Numbered from the stretch's first letter, positions 50,888 to 60,375 are shown. The stretch: 64,000 nt of DNA from Nonomuraea montanisoli (GCF_013363975.1 NZ_JABWGN010000004.1:124001-188000); one strand, 5' to 3'. Notes: a model not told the origin generated them from the letters alone. Program-made: numbers and translations.

Positions 50888-51568
50888 TCACGGGGCGCCG
50901 AAGGCCCGGCGTTCGAGCGACCGGTAGCCGAAGCGGCCCAGCGCCAGCATCATCCGGTAGAACGCGTTCGGCGCGAGCGTCCTGTCGCGTTCCGCCCGCG
51001 AGGCGTACGTGGCCAGCCACGGCCCCATGAACGTCAGGTCCTTCACCGAGTACCGCCTGCGCGCCTCCAGCTCGAAGCGCCGGTAGTCCTCGACGGAGAC
51101 GTACCGGGTGACCGCCGGGAAGATGACCTCCTCCTCCTTGCCCAGGTGCCGTTCGAGCAGCTCGCGCAGCTCCTTGACCGTCTCGGCCAGGGGACGCGCC
51201 CCGGCGGCCGGGTCGGCGGCGAAGCGGGCCGCCTGCTCGCCCGCCCGCTCCAGCAGCGCGTCCAGCACCTCGTGGTCCTCGCTGAACTCGCCGAGGTCCA
51301 TCGTGACGCCGGCCGCCCGGGTCGCGGCACCCAGCAGGGGCCACAGCCCCTCGTCCTCGATGCTGTGGTGGCGGACCGTGGCGAAGATCAGGCGGTCGAT
51401 GTAGGTGCGGACGGCCGCGGCCCGGCGCGCGGGCATGCGGGCCGCGTCCGGCGAGTCCAGCGTGGTGACCAGCCGCAGCAGGTCGGCGCGGATGGCGCGG
51501 TGCTCGACGTAGCCGACCGTCAGGTCGACCTCGGGGGCGCCCTCGCGCCGTGGGGTCACTGCCGTCAT
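50888..51568 (-). CDS. Hemerythrin-like (HHE) domain protein
   Basis: A 226-residue non-heme di-iron bundle protein. Ligand-like residues are seen as YVEHRAIRADLL, VRHHSIEDEGLWP, SEDHEVLDALL and LERHLGKEEEVIFPAV, the canonical HHE pattern. The C-terminal 60 residues are extra. It follows the acyl-CoA dehydrogenase gene by 12 nt; oxygen or NO sensing/storage in an oxygenase-rich locus is plausible. Confidence 0.85.
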   Translation of the reverse strand: MTAVTPRREGAPEVDLTVGYVEHRAIRADLLRLVTTLDSPDAARMPARRAAAVRTYIDRLIFATVRHHSIEDEGLWPLLGAATRAAGVTMDLGEFSEDHEVLDALLERAGEQAARFAADPAAGARPLAETVKELRELLERHLGKEEEVIFPAVTRYVSVEDYRRFELEARRRYSVKDLTFMGPWLATYASRAERDRTLAPNAFYRMMLALGRFGYRSLERRAFGAP

Positions 51569-51580
51569 GACGTCCCTCCG

Positions 51581-52711
51581 TCAGGCGATTCTGAACGGGT
51601 GGCCCTCGAAGTAGCCGGCCAGCCCGTCCAGGCAGGCCGTGCGCGAGGGCGGGTGGAAGGCGAGCGGCCGGCACGCCGCGAGCAGGTAGGCGATCTCCGG
51701 CGACCCGATGAAGGCCATCCCGCCGAGCTGTTCGGCGGCCAGCGCCGCCGCGTCGGTGATCGCGTCCTGTACGGCGAAGCGGCTGATGACCGCCTTGGCC
51801 AGGGCGTCGCGGTCGAAGTCGCGCTGCTCGACGAGCCGGGCCAGGCCCTCGACCAGGCACGTCGCCGTGTCGAGGCGCACGCCGAGCGCCGCCCGGCCGG
51901 CCGCCCCTCCCCGTCGCTCCCGGAAGACGCGCTCGGCCAGGGCCGAGGCCGCCCCCAGGTAGACGGCGGAGATCATGCACTGGAACCAGACGAAGGCGAT
52001 GGCCGTGAGCGCGTCCACGCCGCTCGGGTCGTCGAGGTCGGGGCGGACGACGAAGTCCTCGGCCACCTCGACGTCGGTGAGCCTGACCTCCTCGCTCTCC
52101 GCGCCGGCCAGGATCTCGCTGCGCCAGAACGGGTGCACGCTGATGCCGGGAAGGTCGGCGGGCACGACCATCATGCCGAGCGCGGGCCCGTCGCCGCCGG
52201 GCAGGGCGACGGTCGCGCTCAGCAGGTCCATGGACCGGGCCAGGCTGCACGGCTTCTTGCTGCCGTTGACCAGGTAGCCGCCCTCGACCGGGACGGCGGT
52301 CATGGACGGGGCCACGATGCTCTGCCCGGTGCGCCCCTCGGCGCCGCCCGAGGAGATGAGCAGCCCCTTGGCCGCGATCTCCTGGAGCAGGATCGCCTCC
52401 AGCGCCTCGGGGTCGGCGGCCACCACCTCGTACAGCGTGGCCACCGTGAAGTGGTGCATGGCCGTGCCGACGGCCAGCGACGGCGAGCACGAGGCAACCG
52501 CCGTCATCGTCCGCATCACCTCGACCGGGGAGGCGCCCGCGCCGCCGTGCTCCTTGGGCACGAGCAGGGCGGGCCCGCCGTGGGCGCGGAACAGGCCGAT
52601 GCCCGGGTTGCCGGGCTTCTCCAGGTCGAGCAGCGGCACCTCGGACAGGGCCGCGCACAGCCCGGGCAGGTGACGCTCGGCCGCCTCCCTAGCGACGTCC
52701 AGGCTCCGCAC
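51581..52711 (-). CDS. Acyl-CoA dehydrogenase family protein
   Basis: A 376-residue FadE-type flavoprotein. The N-terminal helical domain (GGAGASPVEVMRTMTAVASCSPSLAVGTAMHHF by its ends) and the middle domain with GYLVNGSKKPCSLARSMDLL (substrate/FAD loop) are clear; the C-terminal helices include VISRFAVQDAITDAAALAAEQLGG. Unlike standard enzymes the catalytic Glu could not be placed, as in FadE subunits that act in heteromers. The 5' end overlaps the aminotransferase by 23 nt. Confidence 0.82.
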   Translation of the reverse strand: MRSLDVAREAAERHLPGLCAALSEVPLLDLEKPGNPGIGLFRAHGGPALLVPKEHGGAGASPVEVMRTMTAVASCSPSLAVGTAMHHFTVATLYEVVAADPEALEAILLQEIAAKGLLISSGGAEGRTGQSIVAPSMTAVPVEGGYLVNGSKKPCSLARSMDLLSATVALPGGDGPALGMMVVPADLPGISVHPFWRSEILAGAESEEVRLTDVEVAEDFVVRPDLDDPSGVDALTAIAFVWFQCMISAVYLGAASALAERVFRERRGGAAGRAALGVRLDTATCLVEGLARLVEQRDFDRDALAKAVISRFAVQDAITDAAALAAEQLGGMAFIGSPEIAYLLAACRPLAFHPPSRTACLDGLAGYFEGHPFRIA

Positions 52712-54851
52712 GGCGCCCCCTCCCCTCTCCGCGGCTCCTGAGGCGCTGCTTCACGCCGTGCGCGATCTGCGCGGCGGCGAACGACACGACCTGGCCCGCG
52801 ACGAAGCGGTAGACGGTCAGCGGCGTGTAGCGGCGGGTGCCGCGGCGCAGCGCGTCGACGATCCGGCGCACCTCGTCCTCCCTGGCCATGACCCGCGGGA
52901 AGAACCTGAGCTGCATCACCAGCAGCCCGCAGTCGCGCAGGATCATCGCCGAGAGCCCGGCCTCCAGGAGCTGGCCGAGCTGGGAGCGCATGCCGAAGGG
53001 GAACCAGCGGCGGCGCAGGACGAGGCGGAGCAGGCCGCCCGTCCCGGCGACGCGGTCGAACAGGCGCGAGCGCGCCGCCACCTCGGCCAGGCCCTCCTCC
53101 AAGATCTGCCGGCAGCGGTCGCGCTCCTCCTGGGCCGCGGGGTCCAGGGCCCGTTCCAGGGCGTGCACCGCGACGTGCGCCGACAGGGCGTTGCGGTAGT
53201 GGTGGCGCAGCCGTTCGACGTGCCCGGCGTCGCGCTCCGCCGCCCGGCGCAGCACCTCGCCGGTGACCAGCGCGGCGCCCATGGGCAGGGTGGTGTCGCT
53301 GAGCGGCTTGGCCAGGGAGATCACGTCCGCGTCCGGGATGACGTCGCGGTGGGCGAGGAAGCCGATCCCGGTCCGCCAGCCGCCGGTGAGCACCTCGTCC
53401 ACCCCGATGAGGTAGCCGTGCTCGTCCTTGAGCCGCGCCACGGCGGCGAGCAGGTCGCCGGGGAGCGGCCGGCACATCATGCCCTGGATGACCTCCAGCC
53501 AGACCAGGGCCACCGTGCCGCCGCGCACCTCCTCCTCGAACCGGGCGGCGGCTCCGGGGGCGAACGGGTCGACGTAGACGAGGTCGAAGTAGTACGGGCG
53601 GAACGCCTCGCGGTCGGACTCGGTGTGCTGCTGGCCGTACTTGCTGAGGTTGAGCGAGATCAGCGTCTTGCCGGAGAAGTTGCCGGTGAAGGTCACCACG
53701 CGGGTGCGGGGCGCGGCCGCCATGAGGCCGAGCGAGACGGCCACGTCGACGGCGCTGGCGCCGCTGACGGCGGGGAAGGCGTGCGGGAAGGACGTCAGCC
53801 GCGCCAGGAGCGCTTCCAGGGCGGCGAAGTGGTCGGCGCCGGGCTCGTGCCCGGCCAGCACCCCGTCCATGAGGTCGGGCGGGTTGTGCCCGCGCAGGCT
53901 GACGCCGCCGCCGCCCGCGCAGTCCAGCACGACGGTGCCGTCGCCGAGCGTGAGCCGGGCGCCGTCGGCCTCGACCACTTCGAGGGCGAAGCCGGACATC
54001 TCCATGCCCTGGGCGACGAACGGGTTGACGTGGTCGCGGTAGGTGTCGATGCGCTCGCGCATGCTCAGGTCGATGCGGTCCAGGCGCGCGGCGGCCTCCG
54101 CGTCGACGTGGCCGTGCCGGCGCAGCGCGTCGAGCACGATCGACAGGCACAGGCCGTTGCCACCGAAGGTGGAGGTGTGGGCGAGGCTGTCGTGGGCGTT
54201 GTTCCACACCTCGTACGTCGGCTCGGACATCAGGAAGCAGCCGAACGGCACCTGCCGCCCGGTGAGGTTCTCGCCGAAGACGTGGACGTCGGCGGCCGGG
54301 CCGGTGAAGAGGGCCGGGTCCCACAGGTCGAGCTCGGTGGTGCAGACGATGCGCAGGGCGCCGCGCCGGGCCGCCCGGCGCAGCAGCTCCGCCCGGGCCC
54401 GTTCCTCCTCCTCGCCGCTGTGTCCGCGCACGACGATCAAGGCCGCCCACTCGCGCCGCTCCAGCAGCGTCAGGGCCGCCGCGGCGTCGGTGACGACGTG
54501 GACGCCCGGCACGAGCGCGCGCTCCGGCCCGGTCCCCACCGGGTCGAAGAACGGCGCGTACCGGGGCGTGTCCTCCAGGAACAGGACGCGTCCCCCGTCG
54601 GCGCGCCCGCGGCGGACCGACGCGTGCCGGGCCAGTTTGATCGCGCCGGCCAGCGCCTCGAGGGTGGAGTTGGCGAAGAAGGAGAAGAAGCGGCCGGGGC
54701 CGGCCAGACGGTCGAGCAGGTAGGCGAGCTTGGCCTGCTCGGCGTTCATGAACGCGTTGGTGAGGATCATGTTGGGACGCTTGAGCTGGTTGAAGTCCGC
54801 GACGGCCTTCAGCGTCCCCGAGTCGGCCCCGCGGAAGACGGACGGCGCCAT
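52689..54851 (-). CDS. Two-headed class III aminotransferase-like protein
   Basis: A 720-residue protein with two class III aminotransferase units. The second (residues about 290-680) is complete: GNFSGKTLIS, VDEVLTG with Asp485, and SLAKPLSDTTLPMGAALV with the PLP lysine at 515. The first (about 30-245) keeps FFANSTLEALAGAIKLAR, TELDLWDP and GENLTGRQVPFGCFLM, and then SLAHTSTFGGNGLCLSIVLDAL, but the lysine site reads Glu194, so this half cannot bind PLP in the usual way. A basic C-terminal segment (YRFVAGQVVSFAAAQIAHGVKQRLRSR) follows. It is 3 nt from the ALDH gene. Confidence 0.8.
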   Translation of the reverse strand: MAPSVFRGADSGTLKAVADFNQLKRPNMILTNAFMNAEQAKLAYLLDRLAGPGRFFSFFANSTLEALAGAIKLARHASVRRGRADGGRVLFLEDTPRYAPFFDPVGTGPERALVPGVHVVTDAAAALTLLERREWAALIVVRGHSGEEEERARAELLRRAARRGALRIVCTTELDLWDPALFTGPAADVHVFGENLTGRQVPFGCFLMSEPTYEVWNNAHDSLAHTSTFGGNGLCLSIVLDALRRHGHVDAEAAARLDRIDLSMRERIDTYRDHVNPFVAQGMEMSGFALEVVEADGARLTLGDGTVVLDCAGGGGVSLRGHNPPDLMDGVLAGHEPGADHFAALEALLARLTSFPHAFPAVSGASAVDVAVSLGLMAAAPRTRVVTFTGNFSGKTLISLNLSKYGQQHTESDREAFRPYYFDLVYVDPFAPGAAARFEEEVRGGTVALVWLEVIQGMMCRPLPGDLLAAVARLKDEHGYLIGVDEVLTGGWRTGIGFLAHRDVIPDADVISLAKPLSDTTLPMGAALVTGEVLRRAAERDAGHVERLRHHYRNALSAHVAVHALERALDPAAQEERDRCRQILEEGLAEVAARSRLFDRVAGTGGLLRLVLRRRWFPFGMRSQLGQLLEAGLSAMILRDCGLLVMQLRFFPRVMAREDEVRRIVDALRRGTRRYTPLTVYRFVAGQVVSFAAAQIAHGVKQRLRSRGEGRGRRAEPGRR

Positions 54852-54854
54852 GGC

Positions 54855-56285
54855 TCACCCCATCCGCGGGATGGACTTGTACTCCAGGTAGCCGTCGAGC
54901 CCTTCCGGGCCGAGCTCGCGTCCCATGCCGCTGGCCTTGAAGCCGCCGAACGGCGCGGCCGGGTCGAGGAGGAAGCCGTTGAGCGCGCACACGCCGGTGC
55001 GCACCCGCCGGGCGACGGCCAGGCCGCGCTCGGTGTCCCTGGTCCACACCGACCCGCCGAGGCCGTACTCGCTGTCGTTGGCCAGCCGGACCGCGTCCTC
55101 CTCGTCCTCGTACGGGATGACGACGAGGACCGGGCCGAAGATCTCCTCGCGGGCCACGCGCATGGTGTTGTCGCCCAGGAAGACGGTGGGCTCGACGTAC
55201 CAGCCGCGTTCGAAGCCCCGGCGCCCGCCGCCGGCGACGAGCTTGGCGCCCTCCTCCTGGCCGAGGCGGATGTAGCCCTCGACCTTGTCGCGCTGGCTCG
55301 CGGTGGTCAGCGGGCCGAGCTCGGTGGCGGGGTCGAACGGGTCGCCCATCCGCATCGTCCGGCACGCCTCCGCCAGGCGGTCCAGCACCTCCTGCACGCG
55401 GTCGCGCTGGACCAGCACCCGGGTCTGCGCGATGCAGCCCTGGCCGCTGACGATGAACGACGTCATCGGCAGCCAGCCGATGTAGGAGTCGAGGTCGGCG
55501 TCGTCGAGCAGGATGGCCGCGGACTTGCCGCCGAGCTCCAGGCTGCACCGCCTGAGCTGCTCGGCGCAGATGGCGCCGATGCGCCGGCCGGCGGCGGTGG
55601 AGCCGGTGAAGGCCACCTTGTCCACGCCCGGGTGCCGGACCAGGTGCTCGCCGGTCTCGCGGCCGGCCGGGACGATCCCGACCACGCCCGGCGGCAGGCC
55701 CGCCTCGTCGACCAGCTCGGCCAGGATCTGCGCGTCGAGCGGCGTCTCGGGAGCCGGCTTGACGACGACGGTGCAGCCGGCCAGCAGGGCGGGCGCCATC
55801 TTGGTCATGGTGAGGAACTGCGGGGTGTTCCACGGCACGATGGCGGCCACGACGCCGACCGGCTCGCGCCGTACGGTGACGGGCGCGAACAGGCCCTGCC
55901 GCTCGCTCTCCATGACCAGCGAGTCGCCGAGCCCGGCGTAGTACGACAGCACGGCGTGGGCGATGGGGGCCTGGGCGAGCTGGGAGAAGGCGAGCGTGCA
56001 GCCCATCTCGGCGGTGATGGTCTCGGCCATCTCGCCCTGCCTGGCCTCGTAGGCGGCGGCCAGGCGGCCCAGCGCCCCGGCCCGCTCCGCCGGTGACATG
56101 CGCGGCCACGGGCCGTCGTCGAACGCCTCCCTGGCCGCGGCGACGGCGCGATCCATGTCGGCCGGGGACCCTTCGGGCACCCTGCCGACGACCTCCTCGG
56201 TGTGGGGGGACACGACCTCGATGACGTCGCCCGTGGCCGGGTCCGTCCAGCGGCCCCCGATGTAGAGCTGGGTGTACTCGTGCAC
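54855..56285 (-). CDS. NAD(P)-dependent aldehyde dehydrogenase
   Basis: A 476-residue ALDH. Conserved parts: PWNTPQFLTMTKMAPALLAGCTVVVKPAPETPLDA, FTGSTAAGRRIGA, CSLELGGKSAAILLDDADLD with the general base Glu, the catalytic Cys in SGQGCIAQTRVLV, and EEIFGPVLVVIPYEDEEDA. It heads a minus-strand operon with the two-headed aminotransferase, acyl-CoA dehydrogenase and hemerythrin, and is divergent from the alcohol dehydrogenase across a KstR2-like box. Confidence 0.93.
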   Translation of the reverse strand: MHEYTQLYIGGRWTDPATGDVIEVVSPHTEEVVGRVPEGSPADMDRAVAAAREAFDDGPWPRMSPAERAGALGRLAAAYEARQGEMAETITAEMGCTLAFSQLAQAPIAHAVLSYYAGLGDSLVMESERQGLFAPVTVRREPVGVVAAIVPWNTPQFLTMTKMAPALLAGCTVVVKPAPETPLDAQILAELVDEAGLPPGVVGIVPAGRETGEHLVRHPGVDKVAFTGSTAAGRRIGAICAEQLRRCSLELGGKSAAILLDDADLDSYIGWLPMTSFIVSGQGCIAQTRVLVQRDRVQEVLDRLAEACRTMRMGDPFDPATELGPLTTASQRDKVEGYIRLGQEEGAKLVAGGGRRGFERGWYVEPTVFLGDNTMRVAREEIFGPVLVVIPYEDEEDAVRLANDSEYGLGGSVWTRDTERGLAVARRVRTGVCALNGFLLDPAAPFGGFKASGMGRELGPEGLDGYLEYKSIPRMG

Positions 56286-56337
56286 TTCCGCCTCTCCTCA
56301 CGAAGAGGGGACTCGCGCCCGTCCCCGTACCGATCTG

Positions 56338-56351
56338 ACCAAACGCTTGCT
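56338..56351. promoter_or_regulatory. KstR2-like operator 2
   Basis: ACCAAACGCTTGCT differs by one base from the site at 50297 and from the AnCAAGnnCTTGnT consensus. It lies between the divergent ALDH (start 56285) and ADH (start 56440) genes. Confidence 0.6.
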
Positions 56352-56439
56352 TGAAATATAGCTACCGGGCGACAATACATCCACCTTGAAACAGGTTCTA
56401 CCGAGAAAAGCCGGAATTCCGTCCGGGAAGGAAAAACCC

Positions 56440-57525
56440 ATGCGCGCCGCATTAGTCCACGAGCCCGGTGCCGCCCTCGAACTGCGCGACGACGTCACCG
56501 TCGCCGGGCCCGACCCGGGCGAGGTGAGGGTCCGCGTCCGGGCCACCGGCGTCTGCCACTCCGACCTGTCGGCGCTCAAGGGCGTCCTGCCCGCCTCCCT
56601 GCCCGCGGTGCTCGGCCACGAGGCGGCGGGCGAGGTCGTCGAGGTGGGCTCCCAGGTCAGCGGGCTCGCGCCGGGCGACCACGTGGTCCTGTCGTTCATC
56701 CCGCCGTGCGGCTCGTGCGCCGACTGCCTGGGCGGCCAGCCGTACCTGTGCATCACGTACGTCCTGGAGGGCTTCACCAAGCCGCGCTTCCGCCTCGGCG
56801 ACGGCACCCCGTGCTTCGGCTTCGGCGGCCTCGGGGCCTGGGCCGAGGAGCTCGTCGTCCCCGCGCAGGCCACGGTCAAGATCGACCCGGACGTGCCGTT
56901 CGAGCTGGCCGCGCTGCTGAGCTGCGCGGTCGCGACCGGCGTGGGCGCGGTCATCAACACGGCCCGGGTCGAGGAGGGCGCCTCCGTCGTGGTCATCGGC
57001 GCGGGCGGCATCGGGCTGTCGGTCATCCAGGGGGCGCGGCTGGCCGGCGCGGCGACCATCCTGGCCGTGGACCCGATCGAGGCCAAGCACGAGGCCGCCA
57101 AGCGCTTCGGCGCCACCCACGCGACCACGCCGGAGCAGATGGAGGCGGTCAAGGGCCTGCTCACCGGCGGGCGCGGCTTCGACCACGCCTTCGAGGCCGT
57201 CGGCCGGTCGAGCACCGTCAAGGCCGCCTGGCAGGCCGCCAGGCGCGGCGGCGACGTGGTGGTCGTGGGCGCGGGCGCCACGGACGACCAGGTCGAGCTC
57301 GACGCCTTCTCCCTGCTGTTCGACGGCAAGAACATCCTGAGCTCCATCTACGGCTGCTCCGACCTGCGCCGCGACGCCAGGCGGTTCGTCGACCTGTGGC
57401 GGGCCGGCCGGCTGGACCTGGAGAGCCTCATCACCCGCCGCATCCGCTTCGAGGAGCTGCCGGACGCCGTCCTCGCCTTGGACAAGGGCGGGGACGTGAT
57501 CCGTCAGGTGGTGCTCTTCGACTGA
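56440..57525 (+). CDS. Zinc-dependent alcohol dehydrogenase
   Basis: A 361-residue class III-like MDR alcohol dehydrogenase. Catalytic zinc ligands are in GVCHSDLSALKG and LGHEAAGEVVEVGS; the structural zinc cysteines are PPCGSCADCLGGQPYLC; the NAD fold is VVVIGAGGIGLSVIQGARLAGA. ATG at 56440 follows GGGAAGGAAAA. A primary or secondary alcohol would be oxidised and the neighbouring ALDH would continue to the acid. Confidence 0.93.
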   Translation: MRAALVHEPGAALELRDDVTVAGPDPGEVRVRVRATGVCHSDLSALKGVLPASLPAVLGHEAAGEVVEVGSQVSGLAPGDHVVLSFIPPCGSCADCLGGQPYLCITYVLEGFTKPRFRLGDGTPCFGFGGLGAWAEELVVPAQATVKIDPDVPFELAALLSCAVATGVGAVINTARVEEGASVVVIGAGGIGLSVIQGARLAGAATILAVDPIEAKHEAAKRFGATHATTPEQMEAVKGLLTGGRGFDHAFEAVGRSSTVKAAWQAARRGGDVVVVGAGATDDQVELDAFSLLFDGKNILSSIYGCSDLRRDARRFVDLWRAGRLDLESLITRRIRFEELPDAVLALDKGGDVIRQVVLFD

Positions 57526-57563
57526 CCCTGGTCGCCCGGCGGGGTTCGCGCCCCGCCGGGCCG

Positions 57564-57995
57564 CTACCTGAGCTCGTAGATCTCGTACTCCAGGCTCGTG
57601 AAGTCGGCCGACAGGCCGCCCTTGCCGACCGCCTGGACGCCCGCCAGCCACTGGTAGCGCTCGTCGCCGGTCTCGAACAGCGGCGCGATGTAGGCCACGG
57701 CGGCGGCCAGGTCGCCGCTGGTGTCGAAGCGGCCGGTGTAGCGGACGAGCACGTGGGCGCCGTCGCCGGTCTGGACAGTGAGCCGCACGTCGGGCGTGCC
57801 GATGGCCCCCGACGGGCTCGCGGTGAACCAGTCGGCGGCGGCCCGGCCGGCGAGCTTGGCCGAGAAGCGCTCACCGGTGAAGGTCGCCTCCTCGATCTCG
57901 GCGACGACGCGCTGCCCGGTCGGCGTCGGGCCGAGGTCGATGGGCGTGCTCATGCGGAGCTGGGCGGTGCACAGGGGGATCAGCTCTAGCGTCAT
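57564..57995 (-). CDS. DUF3237 protein
   Basis: A 143-residue beta-barrel-like protein: LELIPLCTAQLRMSTPIDLGPTPTGQRVVAEIEEATFTGERFSAKLAG by its ends, DVRLTVQTGDGAHVLVRYTGRFDT, and ETGDERYQWLAGVQAVGKGGL. It is typical DUF3237, a family common beside steroid and aromatic catabolic genes, with no proven activity. Ends the minus-strand group headed by fadD, Rieske and P450. Confidence 0.8.
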   Translation of the reverse strand: MTLELIPLCTAQLRMSTPIDLGPTPTGQRVVAEIEEATFTGERFSAKLAGRAAADWFTASPSGAIGTPDVRLTVQTGDGAHVLVRYTGRFDTSGDLAAAVAYIAPLFETGDERYQWLAGVQAVGKGGLSADFTSLEYEIYELR

Positions 57996-58016
57996 GGTGC
58001 GGGTCCTTTCCGGGAG

Positions 58017-59252
58017 TCAGAACGTGACGGGCAGGGCGCGCGGCCCGTGCATGAGCCCGCCGTCGGTCCAGCGGATCTCCTCGGGGGCCACGGCAAGGCG
58101 CAGGGCCGGGTGGCGGCGGGCGAGCGTGCCGACGGCCACCTCCAGCTCCATGCGGGCCAGGTTGGCGCCCATGCAGTAGTGCGGGCCGTGGCCGAAGGCC
58201 AGGTGCGGGTTGTCGGCGCGGGTCACGTCGAAGACGTCCGGCCGGTCGAACAGGCCAGGGTCGCGGTTCGCCGAGGCGAGCACGGGGATGACCACCTCCC
58301 CCGCGCCCACCGTCCCCGCGGGCAGCGCCACCGGCTCCCGCGCCAGGCGCAGCAGCGCTGCGTCGGCGGGCACGTCGAAGCGCAGGATCTCCTCGACGGC
58401 GCCCGCCACGGACGCCTCGCCCCGGCACAGCATGAGGTACTGCTCCGGGTGGCGCAGCAGCGTGAACATCCCGCGCGCGATCATCGTCCGGGTCGTCTCG
58501 TGGCCGGCCAGGATGAGCGTCACCACCATGTGGACCAGCTCGTCCTCGGTGAACGTGGCGCCCTGGTCGGTGGCCTCGATCATCGCGTCCAGCAGGCCGC
58601 CGCCGGGCGCGGCCCGCCGCTCGGCCACCAGGGCCGCGGCGTAGTCCAGGAACCGGCCGAACTGCTCGACCCGCTCGTCCTCCGCCGCCTCGGAGGTGGA
58701 CAGGAACGCGTCGGACCAGGCCCGGAAGCGGTCGCGGTCGGCCGCGGGCACGCCGAGCAGCTCGCAGATGACCAGCGTGGGCAGCGGAAGCGCGTACGCC
58801 TCCGCCAGGTCCACGGGCGGCGCCCCGAACCCGTCCGCCAGCTCCGCGGCGATCTCCTCCACCCGGTGCCGCCAGGAGGCGACCCGGCGCGGGGTGAAGG
58901 CGCTCGACGCGATCCGCCGGAGCCTGCCGTGCTCCGGCGGGTCCATGTTGGAGATCGAGAACGGGTCGTCGTCCACGCTCAGCCCCGGCGCGAAGCGCGG
59001 GGCGCCGGGGAAGGTGAGGTCGCGGGTGAAGCGCGGGTCGCCCAGGGCCTCGCGGACGTCCGTGTGGCGCAGGGCGAGGCGGGCCGGGGCGCCGCTCGGC
59101 ATCACGACCGGCGCGAGCGGGCAGGTCTCGCGCAGCCGGCCGTACTCGGGGGGCGGCTGGAAGAACGCGCCGGGCGCGAACGGGAACGCCGCCGCGCCGC
59201 CTGTCGCGTGGCCGGCCCCGTTCGCCGGCCCGGTCCGGGGGCGGTCAGACAC
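58017..59252 (-). CDS. Cytochrome P450 (right island)
   Basis: A 411-residue P450. I-helix AGHETTRTM, ExxR in VEEILRFDV, heme loop AFGHGPHYCMGANLARMEL with the cysteine ligand. GTG start overlapping the Rieske stop by 8 nt, so both oxygenases are co-translated. No ferredoxin gene is adjacent. Confidence 0.93.
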   Translation of the reverse strand: MSDRPRTGPANGAGHATGGAAAFPFAPGAFFQPPPEYGRLRETCPLAPVVMPSGAPARLALRHTDVREALGDPRFTRDLTFPGAPRFAPGLSVDDDPFSISNMDPPEHGRLRRIASSAFTPRRVASWRHRVEEIAAELADGFGAPPVDLAEAYALPLPTLVICELLGVPAADRDRFRAWSDAFLSTSEAAEDERVEQFGRFLDYAAALVAERRAAPGGGLLDAMIEATDQGATFTEDELVHMVVTLILAGHETTRTMIARGMFTLLRHPEQYLMLCRGEASVAGAVEEILRFDVPADAALLRLAREPVALPAGTVGAGEVVIPVLASANRDPGLFDRPDVFDVTRADNPHLAFGHGPHYCMGANLARMELEVAVGTLARRHPALRLAVAPEEIRWTDGGLMHGPRALPVTF

Positions 59253-60267
59253 CGCAGGCCGCGTCCGTGTAGAACTGGCGGGCCCAGGCGCGGGTCTTCG
59301 CGATGTCGCCCTCCTTGTCGCACAGGTGGGCGGGCAGCGCGCCGCCCGCGAACGCGGCGCGGCTCGGCAGGGGACGGAAGACCTTGTTCTCCCAGATCGG
59401 GATGTCCTCCTCGATGGAGCGCCAGGTGTGCTGGGCCGTCATCTGGTGGATCAGCTCGGTCAGGTCGTCGTCGTCCAGCCGCCGGGTGCGCTGGTACATC
59501 ACGAAGTCGATGTGCTCCTCGTCGACGGGCGTGAAGCACGAGTGGATCTGCCGGTCGATGACCAGGCCGTTGTAGTCGAGCTTGCTGTCGATCTGGCTGA
59601 AGCCGAGCCCGGCGTGCAGGTACGCGTTGCGCGACCACGCCTGCTGCTCCGGCAGGCCCTCCCCGGCGTCGTAGGTGCCGGTGAACTGGCCGCGGAAGTA
59701 CACCCCGTCCGGCTCGGCGTCGTAGGACAGGATCTCGGTGGCGGCGTGCAGGGTCTGCTGGTGGGCGGCGTCGGCGGCGTTGTCGAAGATCTCCTGCAGG
59801 TGGGTGCGGATCTTCCAGGTCTTCGTGATGTGGCCGGTCCAGTGCTCGGTGGAGTCGTAGTCGGGGATCTGCGGCACCGTCCATCCGGGATCCCGGCCGA
59901 GCTCGTCGTAGAAGACGGCGACGACGCCGTTGACCTCGCAGGCGGGGTACGTGCGCAGCCGCGCCTGCTGCGGGATCCGGTCGGTGTACGGGATGCCGAC
60001 GCAGCGGCCGGTGCCGTCGTAGCGCCAGGAGTGGAACGGGCACACGAGCGCGCCGTCCTCGATGCGGCCGCCCACCGCCAGATTGGCGCCCAGGTGGGGG
60101 CAGTGGGCGTCGGCCACGACGGGCGCGCCCCGCTCGTCCCGGAAGACGACGAGGTCCCGGCCGAAGTAGTGGACGCCCTTGACGGCGCCGGGCACGACGT
60201 CGGCGGAATCGGCGACGCGGTACCAGCTCGTCGGATACGGCTGCATGGGATAACGCGGAACCGACAT
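59245..60267 (-). CDS. Rieske non-heme iron oxygenase, KshA-like
   Basis: A 340-residue oxygenase terminal component. The Rieske site is HCPHLGANLAVGG and CPFHSWRYDG (Cys-x-His and Cys-x2-His). The mononuclear iron site is in DNAADAAHQQTLH (D-x3-D-x2-H-x4-H). N- and C-terminal parts (PTSWYRVADS, PFHSWRYDGTGRC, IWENKVFRPLPS, ARQFYTDAA) resemble 3-ketosteroid 9alpha-hydroxylase KshA and cholesterol-7-desaturases. ATG at 60267. Upstream lie two KstR-like palindromes. The reductase partner is not in the window. Confidence 0.92.
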   Translation of the reverse strand: MSVPRYPMQPYPTSWYRVADSADVVPGAVKGVHYFGRDLVVFRDERGAPVVADAHCPHLGANLAVGGRIEDGALVCPFHSWRYDGTGRCVGIPYTDRIPQQARLRTYPACEVNGVVAVFYDELGRDPGWTVPQIPDYDSTEHWTGHITKTWKIRTHLQEIFDNAADAAHQQTLHAATEILSYDAEPDGVYFRGQFTGTYDAGEGLPEQQAWSRNAYLHAGLGFSQIDSKLDYNGLVIDRQIHSCFTPVDEEHIDFVMYQRTRRLDDDDLTELIHQMTAQHTWRSIEEDIPIWENKVFRPLPSRAAFAGGALPAHLCDKEGDIAKTRAWARQFYTDAACGV

Positions 60268-60329
60268 CGATCCTCCGAAGGCTGTGCATTCAGCGGACAC
60301 CTGTCTCGCGCCTTCGACAGGCCGTTCAG

Positions 60330-60345
60330 AAAGAACGGGTTCTTT
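60330..60345. promoter_or_regulatory. KstR-like operator A
   Basis: AAAGAACGGGTTCTTT is a 16-bp perfect palindrome with the AGAACnnGTTCT core of KstR sites, about 63 bp upstream of the Rieske start. Confidence 0.65.
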
Positions 60346-60375
60346 TCGATAGTAGACGCCGTGAATGGCGTTAGC

